Source: Haemonchus contortus (Eukaryota > Nematoda > Chromadorea > Rhabditida > Trichostrongylidae). Taken from it: a stretch of 64,000 nucleotides of DNA. The stretch's first letter is position 1. Each line of letters starts with the position of its first letter. Positions 36,374-46,523 of the stretch are shown here, piece by piece. The notes beneath the pieces were generated by a model that saw only the letters and a list, made by a program, of their open reading frames with translations, did no database searches and was not told the origin of the DNA. Made by a program: the position numbers and the translations under genes. The DNA lies in the NCBI GenBank assembly GCA_000469685.2, contig LS997566.1, positions 2,986,925-3,050,924 of the forward strand, given 5' to 3'.

Positions 36374-36987
36374 AGTAGCGTATTTATTGTTGAAATTGAT
36401 CTCTACTATGTTCATTTCAAACATCTTAAAAGGATCCATTTTGCGTTCCAAACACTTCAAATTGCTTTCAACTCCAACCATGAGCTCACTTTAGCAAAAA
36501 TATTAATTCTACTTTTTGTACTTTATTGTACTCCTTTCAAACCTGTTGTTGAATTTTGCGTGACCTGCCATTGATGGTGGGTCGGTATATTTCGATGACC
36601 ACACCTTGTTACGTCTATGCCCTTCCTGCCCTTCCGGCCCTCCCGTTAATTAGGAACAGCAATCCTTTTGGAGTATATAGCGGAAAGAGTGCATTGTATC
36701 TTGAGGTCTTCGGAGCGTCGATTTTGTTTTTGTTCTGTTTGTTGCAGAGTTGTTCTGAACAGCGCTGTTGTTGCATTTCATTTTGTCATCTCATCAGAGC
36801 GCATTTATAGTTACAACTTTCTATAAATGCACTTCGTGCGGTTATTAAATGAATAAAACTTATTAAATATCAACTTTGAGTTCCTTTTGTTACCATTGAG
36901 TCGTTGCAGTCCATGTAGCTCATATTTGGCAACATTTTGTACAAAAGTTTAAATACATATAAGATTGTTAACAAATTTCATGTAGAA
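36374..36987. promoter_or_regulatory. Intercistronic spacer with poly(A) signal and acceptor before POLR3H
   Basis: About 610 bases. The GTF3C3 3' UTR ends after AATAAA at 36852-36857. The acceptor aatttcatgtag ends at 36985, two bases before the POLR3H ATG. The roughly 130-base gap between poly(A) signal and acceptor is like the spacing inside nematode operons, where the downstream message receives a spliced leader. Confidence 0.6.
36852..36857 (+). terminator. Poly(A) signal AATAAA of GTF3C3
   Basis: A canonical hexamer about 480 bases after the stop codon and about 130 bases before the POLR3H acceptor. Shorter 3' UTRs using weaker signals are possible. Confidence 0.5.
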
Positions 36988-38732
36988 ATGTTCGTATTGG
37001 CATTGCTTGAGGATACAATAACCATCAAACCTCATGAATTAGGGAAAGAAATTGGATCTGTAAGTGAAGTTGGAAGCTTTGAGATCCTCATTGTTCAAGT
37101 ATGTATCGAAGCGTTGAGGTTGTGAGACGTCGCATTAATCAACGCCTTTCGAATAAAATCGTCCCTGATCTGGGTTTATGCATATGTGTGTATGATCTAC
37201 TCGAAGTTGGAGTCGCCTATATTCTACCAGGAGAGGGTAGTGGACACACGAGGGTGAAGGTAGGTCCGAATATTGTATTTCGCAGGCTTTTTCAACGAAT
37301 CCCATCAGTACTGCTTTTTCAAAGATGGTTTTATGCATCAAAGTTCCAGTTTTGTGGTTTTGTGTAAATTTTCTTGAAATATTACCATAATAGTGAACTT
37401 TGCTGTAGTACTGTATTTGATCCAGTTGCAGTTCTATGTCGATTACTTTGTGATTAAGCGAAGCAGTTAGGGTTAACATCACATATTTCAGTTCCGACTG
37501 GTGGTATTCCGACCATATGTTGATGAGGTGATTCAAGCACGTGTTGTGTCTTCAACAAGTCAAGGACTCACACTTTCAGTGGAGTTTTTCGAAGATATCA
37601 CAATCCCTGCTGAGCGTCTACCAGAGCCGCATGTGTTCGAACAGAGTGAACAGGTACAAATATTACTCGGTTGGAACTTTTAAAAAATTTTTTATCCGAG
37701 TTTTCGCCAATTCATTGCGCCCTTTGATATATTATTTTGTTGTTGCTTTTTTTTCAAATGAGTTTCCTGATTATAATTACTCCTCGAAATTTATTTACTA
37801 CTATTCGTAAACAGAAGGAGGAGCGCAATATTCCTGTATTGCTGATACTGATATTTGCAAAAGGATGCCTCATGCTGGAATCGAACCAGCGACCTTCTGT
37901 TTACTAGACAGACGCTCTGCCCCTGAGCCAATGAGGCGCTGGCGGAGTGGTCTCTGCAACTTCTCTCAAAATCGCTGCGCAGAAAAGTACTCGTGTGTGA
38001 TATGTTTCCCACATGTCTCATCCACCGATTGCTTAATGCTACGTTCGCCGAATTGATAGTCACAGTGTTCAGATCTGGTATTGGGAATATCCGTCAGAAG
38101 ACGGAGAGCCTCCTGCTAAGCTCTATATGGATCCTGGTAAAACTGTGCGATTTCGGGTGGTGGAGAACATCTTTAAGTAGGTTTTGTAAATTTGCTGACT
38201 TCTAACTAATTGTTGTTTTTACTTTTATTTTTTTGTACTGAGTTACTCTGATACTACCCAGTCATTTTCAATCAAATGTCATTGTTGGCTCGAGAATGGG
38301 ATCATTTAACTGGCCTATACCAGCCTTCATGTTCGGGTAAATAGATGACTAGCTATGAAATTAAACAGATAGAAAGATTACACAAAATTGTTTGCACTGC
38401 GTTGTTTACTTGCTTTTTGTCTTTGCATGCTTCTCAGTTTTCAAATTGTCTCACTTTCCTCGCTGGAGGTTTGTTGCAGTCATTGCTGTCACTTTCTTGC
38501 AAGATCAATATCAATACTGAGGATATTGTTTACCAAAACATACATATGTGTTCTATATTCACTATACCATTCCAGAGACGTGCAACCGAATTTGACACCA
38601 GAAGAAGCTCAGAAAGAAAAGTCCTATGAAATTATCGGCACAATGGCTGAAACCGGTCTAGGCTGTGTAGCGTGGTGGTCGTCAGGAGGCGAGGATGCTG
38701 TTGAAGAAATAGAGGACATGGATGAAGAGTAA
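36988..38732 (+). CDS. polr3h: DNA-directed RNA polymerase III subunit RPC8 (POLR3H)
   Basis: Five exons join in phase: 36988-37059, 37119-37259, 37492-37653, 38073-38176 and 38576-38732, giving 211 residues (human POLR3H is about 204). It opens MFVLALLEDTITIKPHELG, then VVRRRINQRLSNKIVPDLGL, LEVGVAYILPGEGSGHTRVK and FRLVVFRPYVDEVIQARVVS. The S1/OB part (EFFEDITIPAERLPEPHVF, then IWYWEYPSEDG) follows, then RFRVVENIFK and GLGCVAWWSS, ending in an acidic tail. RPC8 with RPC9 forms the stalk of Pol III (the Rpb7/Rpb4 equivalent) used in initiation. Intron 3 contains a tRNA-Thr on the opposite strand. It is probably the last gene of the three-gene run. Confidence 0.97.
37866..37937 (-). tRNA. tRNA-Thr (anticodon AGT), antisense inside POLR3H intron 3
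   Basis: This is a 72-base minus-strand cloverleaf. The acceptor stem GCCTCAT/ATGAGGC pairs perfectly. The D-arm is GCTCAGGGGCAGAGC, and the anticodon stem TCTGT/ACAGA closes the loop CTAGTAA with anticodon AGT. The T-arm is GCTGGTTCGATTCCAGC, and the discriminator is A. A four-T terminator follows (AAAA on the plus strand at 37858-37861). No intron is present. It is a Pol III template nested in the gene of a Pol III subunit. Confidence 0.96.
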
Positions 38733-39394
38733 GTGGAAGAATGGACAGAACACTGGTTTGCTTGATGAAACAGTCGAATTTTTCTCATGGTTACCTATTA
38801 TAGTTATTCGAGGTTTAGGTTTATGTGATATAGACGAAATGATCTTCTGTTATTTCATTCGGGCAGTTGTTATTAGTTCTCGTTTTTCATTGTTTTCGTT
38901 ACATTTGCTAGGTTAAGTCTACCTTTTAGAATTTTTGAATAAGAAATTTCTTCAAGACAAACTTAGTTTGCTTGTGATTAGTCTTTTTTTGTTTTTTCAT
39001 TTATTTTTAGAGAAAATAATGTATGGTCTAGCGCTCTAGTAAATTTTGCTCCCATAGCTGATGTAGATTAGCATGGAAAGAACTTTTCCTTTGAATTTGT
39101 GGAGCGGTATTTCCAGCAGTAGATCGGAACAGGTGAACCCGTTGGTACCACTGCCGTTCGCGACTGGTTACAGCTGTGCTTGGTTTCATTTGAGTTTTTA
39201 ATCGGTATAATCGAATACAACTAACAACAACATTTCAGATTTAATGACCTTTAATAAGAAACATAAATAAGACAGTTTAAATTCCATAAAGCCTTTTCTG
39301 AATTGAAATCTGTGAAACAGCTCTGGAGAACGAAGTTTTCTCTAGTAAGATTCCTTTGATTCCCACAATTTATTCATCTCCGGTTTGATCTCCT
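38733..39394. other. Intergenic region between convergent POLR3H and mucin-like genes
   Basis: About 660 bases holding both 3' UTRs. A minus-strand AATAAA (39369-39374) lies just 21 bases beyond the mucin-like gene's stop codon. No other gene is seen. Confidence 0.55.
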
Positions 39395-41849
39395 CTATTG
39401 CTGTTTTGACCTTTTACCTGTCATCAAACCCACCAGTCTCCCCTTTTGTTTGTTCGGTCTGCTGGCTCGAGTTTGGTAGTTTCTTAGCGCTGTATGGTCG
39501 TTTCGTAGTGGTCGAGCTCGTACCGCTCTACCAAGCTTTCCTTGATATTTCCTTTTAGTAGATGACGGTTTCCTGTTTATTATTCTCACTTGTATGGGCT
39601 TTGAAGCTTTTTTACCTCCATCGTGCTGTTTTCGTATCCATATTCCCTGTGGTGTAGGTTTCGCCAACAGGGTAGAATCATCTCCGTATGGGTCGCTCGG
39701 GGTTGTGTTGGTATCGCCTTTATAAGTAAAGCTGACGTTGATGATGGGTTTTTGGGTGGTATTGATCACAGAAGCTTTGGTTGTGGAAGCTGCCTGCGTG
39801 AATTTCTCTCTTTTGCGGCTTTGCTTAGTTGTAGAGCTGTTCGTAGTCTTAGATTTTGTTATTTTTAGTGTGGATTTGAAAAGACCATTGATTGACGAGT
39901 TTTTCGTAAGGTATCCATTGAGAGTCGTGGCTCTAGCTTTAGTGCTAGCGCTGGTCGTAGTTCTTTCCGTAGCACTGGTCGAAGTTCCTTCCGTTGCGCT
40001 GGCTGGAGTTGTGCTGGTTGACACTGTAGTGGATGAGAGAGTCGTCGTTAATCTGGGAACTGAAGGGACTGTAGTACTGATTACGGGTCTTGTAGTAAGG
40101 GTAGTACTTGGTAGAACGGTTGCAGAAGTTGTTGAAGAGCTAGCCGATGGTGAACTGGAGGGGACCATCTCTGTTGTTGACGTCTTGAGAACAGAAGGAG
40201 CTGTGGATTTGGGAGTAAGTGAAGTGTTGGAAGTAGATGCAGTTGTCGATTTACTTGCCAAAGTAGTAATCATTGAAAAAAATGTCGTTAGAGTTGGATC
40301 AATGTCAGACGTGTTTGCCGTCGAAGTGGGGGAGGTCACCTGAGTCGTTGAAGAAGGTGCTGAAGATCTGGGTCCCGAGTATGATCCATCTGGGATATTT
40401 GTTGAGACTTCTTTCACTATATTTCGATCTGTATTCGTGGGGCTAGTGGGTTCTAAATATGATCCTTCTGGAGGCCTGGGTAAAGGCTTTGCTACCGTTG
40501 TTGGACCAACGAATATTGGGGAAATGGGTACCAAGTAGGCTGACCCCGGTGATTCGGTCGAATTAATCTTCGGTGCTTCGGATGGTACCTCCACGTCACT
40601 AACTTGAAGGTCGTCGTCTGTCGACGGCTTTTCGGTGGTGTGGGTGAGTGGAGGTAGGGGCTTATTTTTCGAATTCAATGCCTTGAATCCGTCGATGATG
40701 TACTGATCACACAGCAAATGCGTGATTCGGATGTTGTTTTCGGGGAGTGTCCAACTCCCGTTTTTGCACTGGATCTGAAATTAAAGAATTTGCTGAAATT
40801 ATGGGAAATTTTGATTTCCGATGAATTGTAAACTGAGGAACAAAAGAGCACTGGATAACTATTCCCGTGTTTGAAAAAACAAAAAAAAACATGGAAAATA
40901 AAAAATTGTAAACATGAAGAAAATAACTACCAAAGGTGAATGGGTAACATTTCAGAAGGGACTTCAAAGCACCTTTCCAAGCTGGAATAAATAACCTTAA
41001 ATTGAACTTGATTCATTACCTTCGTGTTCAACGAGCCAACCCTTCCTTTAGCCAAATAATCGGGATCTATGCCAATTCTGTTCGGTGAGTCCGGGAACAG
41101 CATCAGATACAATTCACCACCCAAATCGTCCTGAAAGAACAATTATAGGCCTTGTGCGTGGCAGCTGACTTTTACGGAAACCAGGTAACATTACTTGGGT
41201 ACAATCTACCCAAGTGAATGTCAGTAAAACTAGTTTTGTCGGTAAGTGCTGACCAGTCGAAGACATGTAACAGTGGCGATGTCTGAACAGTGAGTTACCG
41301 TGATGGATGGTAGTTCACATCTCCATATATTAGGGTTATCCGTCCATATAATCAGCTTTTCGAGAGGGTGTCCGCACCAACCTGAATTTCAACATTTCAA
41401 AGCTCCAGTGTTGATTGCTAGACTTGGGTAGAGTTCTTTAGGAGGTTACTACCCCTTTTGGAAGGCCTTTTTGTAGAGTCGTGGTCCAGTTTCTAGTATG
41501 CAAAGAGAGGGCATGGTTGGTAACTTTTGACACAATTCGAAGGTAAAGAAAATCAACACATTACCGAATTACGGAATGTTTCTTAGCTGAGAGTTTTTAA
41601 AGTCCTGTATTTGATCAATCAAGCTTTCCCAAGAACCAGAGGAATTAAAAGATGATAAAACCCCATTGGAACGACACGGAAGACCGGTCATTGCTGGGAA
41701 TTTGAGGAATACTTTTGGGTTGGTTTGGTGTATGATGATCATGCTACTGAGATGAAAAAAAAGAAGAAAAATTCATAACTACCAGGGCATTCATCAGTAG
41801 TCGCTGTGATAAGTCGAAGTCCGAAGAGGAACGCATAGAACCTCAGCAT
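39395..41849 (-). CDS. Secreted Ser/Thr-rich mucin-like protein with N-terminal cysteine-containing domain and basic C-terminus
   Basis: Four exons join in phase: 41783-41849, 41299-41381, 41020-41130 and 39395-40774, giving 546 residues. Exon 1 encodes a signal peptide (MLRFYAFLFGLRLITATT). The next about 130 residues hold five cysteines and tryptophans (ECPGGWCGHP, NIWRCELP, IQCKNGSWTLP, THLLCDQY), a small folded ectodomain I cannot name. About 260 Ser/Thr/Pro-rich residues follow (for example TTSATVLPSTTLTTRP), expected to be heavily O-glycosylated. The last about 90 residues are strongly basic (KRKYQGKLGRAVRARPL). There is no transmembrane segment, so a secreted cuticle, surface-coat or egg-associated product is plausible but unproven. 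Antisense open frames within exon 4 are shadows of its repetitive codons. Confidence 0.75.
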
Positions 41850-44162
41850 GTGGCGTGTCTGGGTGTCAAGAAGTCCTCGATAAGAATCAAGGAACTGGTC
41901 CAGATAACTAGTAGCGCATGTAAGCCGGTTATAGCCGCTCATTTGCCTCATTTCGGTCCCGGATCGCAGCGGAACTTAGTCTACCCTGTACATCGACCTC
42001 GTTCGCTATACACCTTTGACAACAAGCTTTTGTCCTCCTATCTACGGTGCTCAGACAATTTGGTCCCATTCCTATTGGGAGCGAATAACTTGGAAAATTC
42101 TCATGCAGTTATTGATCGTACTAATAGTTGTCGTGATAGCTTCTTTGGCAGAGGACCATCAATCAGGAAGACGATGTGGATGGAATGTGGACGGGCTTGG
42201 ACAGGTGGGCTAATTCTCTAGGATACACGGAAATAGGGATGTTTACAGCCCAAGATTGTAGATTATTGTTTTGTAGATCATCCTACATTGCTCCTATTAT
42301 TCCTCTTTTATCTCTCTCAATAGTCATTAGCTTTTAGGAGGTTGAAACAGCTTCTGGTGCACTCCATCGAGCCGTCCAATTTGGCGACAGCGACACCATT
42401 GCGGTACGATGTTGATTTCAAAAATATTTTGGTTGTACCTGCTGAGGTGATCACGTTTCTTTTGAATAGCTGAGAATCCATACCGAAACGGTGGTTCGAA
42501 AAAATCAGAAAAGATAATACGTTTCGAAAAATCTAGTGCTATCCTGCTCATGGAATGAATATGTATTGACTGATTGCTTGAGGGATAGTTGAGCCAGTTG
42601 ACAATACCTTCATAATGTTACTACCTCATCGTGTATTGTATCAATTGAGCCAGTTGATGACCACACCAACAAACTTGCGAAATTCAGGAGTGGAGAAAAA
42701 TTGATGGAGCAATCAAGGATCGACGAGTAACACAGTAATTGCTCTAAAGTCATGAAATGAGGGTAACACCACCAATGAACCCACCATTTCAAAGATCTTC
42801 AACTTTTCACGTAATAAAGCGTTTTAATGCATTTTTTTATTAAAAACGAAAACAATTTTTCGATAAAAAAGATGTTTATACTAAACGCCGTTGCTCCATG
42901 TTGATAAAAGTTTCGCCGAGTTCTCGTCAGAGCATTTTCAACTGTTGAAGGTGTTGAAATGAGAATGTCTATTTATTTGTTTGTTTATATGTACCACGGG
43001 AACTGTTATATTGTGCAAAAACCTAGCTGGCATTGAGCACGAAGGTAAAACAAAGGGAAAATAACAACAAGCTTTGCAGTCATTACAATAAACTTCTACG
43101 AATTGGAATGAACTCACCGAATCGATGTTTTTCAAGGTTATAATAAGGTGCTGTGTACTTATTATATGAATTATGTATTACTTACATGAGTTACTTTTAT
43201 GACATGTTACATTTTTGCCATATTACTATTCTACGTGATCTGATCCCCTCGCATTTTGATAAGAGACCTACGTTGTAGTAGACAGACGGGCTGGCAAGGA
43301 ATTCGTTTGTGCTGATCAAATAACCTTCCCAATCAGGCCATCGATTTTTCAATTGGTCTTTGCTGTTTTGTTATCAGTTGTTTATCAGTTGACTTCACTA
43401 CGTCGCACCTAAGAGGTCTACAGATCAGACTTGGTTATTATTCGAGTTCTTTTCGATTCTTTCTTCATCCAATCACCGATGCTGATTGTGGCGGATATTC
43501 ATAGCAATCGATAACGTTTTTTCTTTATTTTCATTTACATTGATTGGACCTGGCAACAATTGTCGTTTTTTTATTCCATCGCAATTTTTTTCTCAAGTGA
43601 GCTTCAATCCTTCAAGACTCGCTTACTGGGTGATAGGGTTGGTGGCACTGAACGTCCGGAGCAAAGTCAACTAGCATGGCTATTCCACTCATGGATCCTG
43701 TGACAACTTCTGATCGAGTCGAAGGTCCATAGGATCCGAAGGTTTTGGTACTACTCGCTCTGAAAAAGAGAAATTCGTACACTTGCAGATCGTGCCTGTG
43801 GTTGAATGGCTTCGTTACCCATTAAAATACCAGCATGATCATTGAACGGTTTCCGGGTAGACGGCGCATTTCGGAAAAGACATAAACATCCTGAGTACCG
43901 AACAATTCCGGCTAAACGGGGCATATGCAGGTGTTGCATAGGTGAAGAATTGCCCCAATCTTCCGTCCATGATCTCTGACCGGCCATGCCTTTAAATTGA
44001 TTTGCTCAATTCATCTACTCTGGACCACCTGCTCTGCAATGGGCCCCTGACCGCGGCTACTGACAGCCATCTTTTCCTCTACTGACAGTTCTCAGGCAAT
44101 GAAATCAATTTCTATTTCTTCTACTTCTCGTTTGTCCTTTCTGTTGATTAAAGCCTTCGGGA

Positions 44163-44189
44163 GGGGGGGGGGGGGGGGGGGGGGGGGGG
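44163..44189 (+). repeat. 27-base G homopolymer
   Basis: An uninterrupted run of 27 G in otherwise AT-rich DNA. Such tracts can form G-quadruplexes. In C. elegans they need the DOG-1/FANCJ helicase for stable replication. Length may be unreliable, because homopolymers are error-prone in sequencing. Confidence 0.85.
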
Positions 44190-46450
44190 AAGCAGATTTT
44201 TTTTCATATTGAGGTATTGATCCAATGAATTTAGTTAAATATGCCATGCCATCATGTCGTCTTCTTCAGAAGTCAAGTTCTCCAGAAAAAAGTACAGTGG
44301 GAGGTAGACCTTGTACCAATCGTCGCTGAAGGCCGTACGAATCGATTACTCACGCGACTTGCTCCATAGTGCGGGCCCATTTTACCAATCGTTCCGTTCT
44401 TGACTTCTTTCTGAGTTGTTCTGATCCTTTCCTTCAAACTTTTTTTGCTCAAAAAAGGAATTACTAGACAATTTCCAGTAAGACGGGTAAGTGGGATGAC
44501 TTTATCAGGGAATGGATGGCTTGGAATGGTTAAATTTCAGGTTCTTAACAGCAATCCGTTGTAGCATCTGAAAGTTGCAGTGTCGGGAGGGAGTGATTCG
44601 GGGAAGGGAAGAGCAAACAGAGTAATCGCCCCCACCACTGCGACAGATCTTTTGACGGTCTTGATGGAAGACAGCACTCCAGACCGTTTTGGGAGGTTAT
44701 TTTTTGTATTTTTTGAATTCGCCAATATTTATTGAGTAGGACGACTCTGTCATTTTAATCGTCACTTTTCTTTCCAGTGTTTTGAAAGAAAATTCCTCTT
44801 ATGTAGTCGGTCTTCGACGAAATAGGTTACGTCTATTGCGATTTGAAGAAAAACTCTAATAAAATTGTAAGACGTTGTGTATGACTCAGAAATTTTTCTC
44901 CTAATATTTTTGTGCCCTCAGTCTGGCCGAGGCTACCGAAACTTTTCTTGTCTTCAGGGCACAGACGAGGCAAATTTGCTTCTCATCCGCTTGGCACCGA
45001 GTTCATAGAAGACGGTAAAAAGCTTAAAGCCCTTCAGTTTGCTTTAATAAAGAGCAGTATTGCTATTGCGCCAATACTGTGAGACGTTTTTCTGTTTTAT
45101 TGGGCAGTTAAAGCGACCAGGTGGTAGGAAACTTTACTGCAATCGTTATCATTCCTTGATAAGACTCTGCTGTTCCCAGGCATGGTGCTATGAGCATAAC
45201 GTAACCTCTGTTCCGTAACATCGTAATGAAACAATCTGCAGCTTCAGTTCAGATTTGGTAACTATATAGTATTGGGTGATGCTGTTGTGAGCGTGCCACT
45301 GAAGTATGGTATCAATACTACCCACAGCAACTACTCCGTGTTAATGAGTGTTTTTTGAGGTATTTTCTGACTACAGCCATCCTCCCCTAACTGGACTACT
45401 ATGCTCTTTTGTTCATTGCCGTGCTCACTGGAGAGATGTGAAGTGAACATAGATGGGTTCAGACAGACCGCACATGAAAGCAGCATGTATGATCTGGGTG
45501 AATCCACGAGCGAAGGCTTCCAATCTCCCGTGATAGGTTGTATCACATTTGTTGGAGCGGATATTAAATGGAAGGGAGTACTGGTTCCAATAATTGCGAA
45601 ACTGAATTATATGACCCACGCTTGCCAAGCGTTATTGTATTCAAAATTAAGATACCATAACCAATGTAGGCATAATTCGAATGCATGGCGCATTGCGAGA
45701 ATAAGCACAGTCAGTGGCTCAGTGGCTGGGTTCTCTTGCAAAGCATCTCATATGCTATCGATTCTTTGACTACATTTTGCGTGGGAATACTTTGTGAGAT
45801 GGTATCTGTCACGATATCTGAAAATCTAGCGAACATTAAAGATTAGAGCGCACTCGATCTTCAAGAAGACATCGATCCCAATCTCTTCGAGAACTTATGA
45901 GCTGATTTTTTTTTTGGAGTTTGCTGAAATAGTAAATGCTTTACTTTAGAAATAATTTTTATTTCGGTCACTAAGAAAGCTTGTCTCCTTTTCAAATCAA
46001 TTTGTACGATCCACTGATTGGTATTTAGTATATTCGGCATTAACAATCGAATCATGTTCCATTTGGTTCACACCCTTTTAAGGACTTCAATTTTTTTCCT
46101 ACTTTCCTCTTTCATTCCTTTGATTGTCGGTTATGCAAGTGCTGAGCTTCAAGTTTTATCACAGGTTTCAGGGCTCCAAGAGTGCTAACAGAGTATTGAT
46201 TACTAATTAACTCTCAGTATTAATTAATTACTTTCATTGGCTCAGTATTGTCTACTTCTCTACTTCTCTATTTCGTAAACAAGAAAATTCCCTTTTACGC
46301 TAAAACCTCATAGGCTATACTCTACCATTTCATATCCATAACCATCTCTTCATTTCGACTTTTGGTAATATGCTCGTCAGCTTATGGAAGTTCATTGTTA
46401 TCTTTACATCAAAACTGACTATCATTTTTATGGTTCGGAATTCATCTACT

Positions 46451-46469
46451 TGTTGTTGTTGTTGTTGTT
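46451..46469 (+). repeat. Short (TTG)n microsatellite
   Basis: Six tandem TTG units lie about 55 bases upstream of the cytochrome b5 start codon, possibly in its promoter. Confidence 0.7.
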
Positions 46470-46523
46470 CCAATTTATTTAATCCGATCTCATTATCTAT
46501 GTACATCATATTCTGCAGGTAAA

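Larger units (their letters stand above)
41850..46523. other. Gene-poor region between mucin-like and cytochrome b5 genes
   Basis: About 4.7 kb. The proximal part should contain the promoter of the mucin-like gene. A short direct repeat (ttgagccagttga) occurs at about 42590 and 42642. A 27-base G run lies at 44163-44189. Open frames at 41850-42221, 43751-43987, 45331-45546 and 45401-45769 have no start context, splice support or motif. The last stretch (45.9-46.5 kb) is AT-rich promoter-like sequence before the cytochrome b5 gene. Confidence 0.45.

Noticed and set aside
39738..40343. 201-codon plus-strand open frame, valine/leucine-rich
   Set aside because: It is antisense to the Thr/Ser codon repeats (ACT, AGC, ACG) of the mucin-like exon, which read as Val/Leu codons on the other strand. 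It has no start context of its own.
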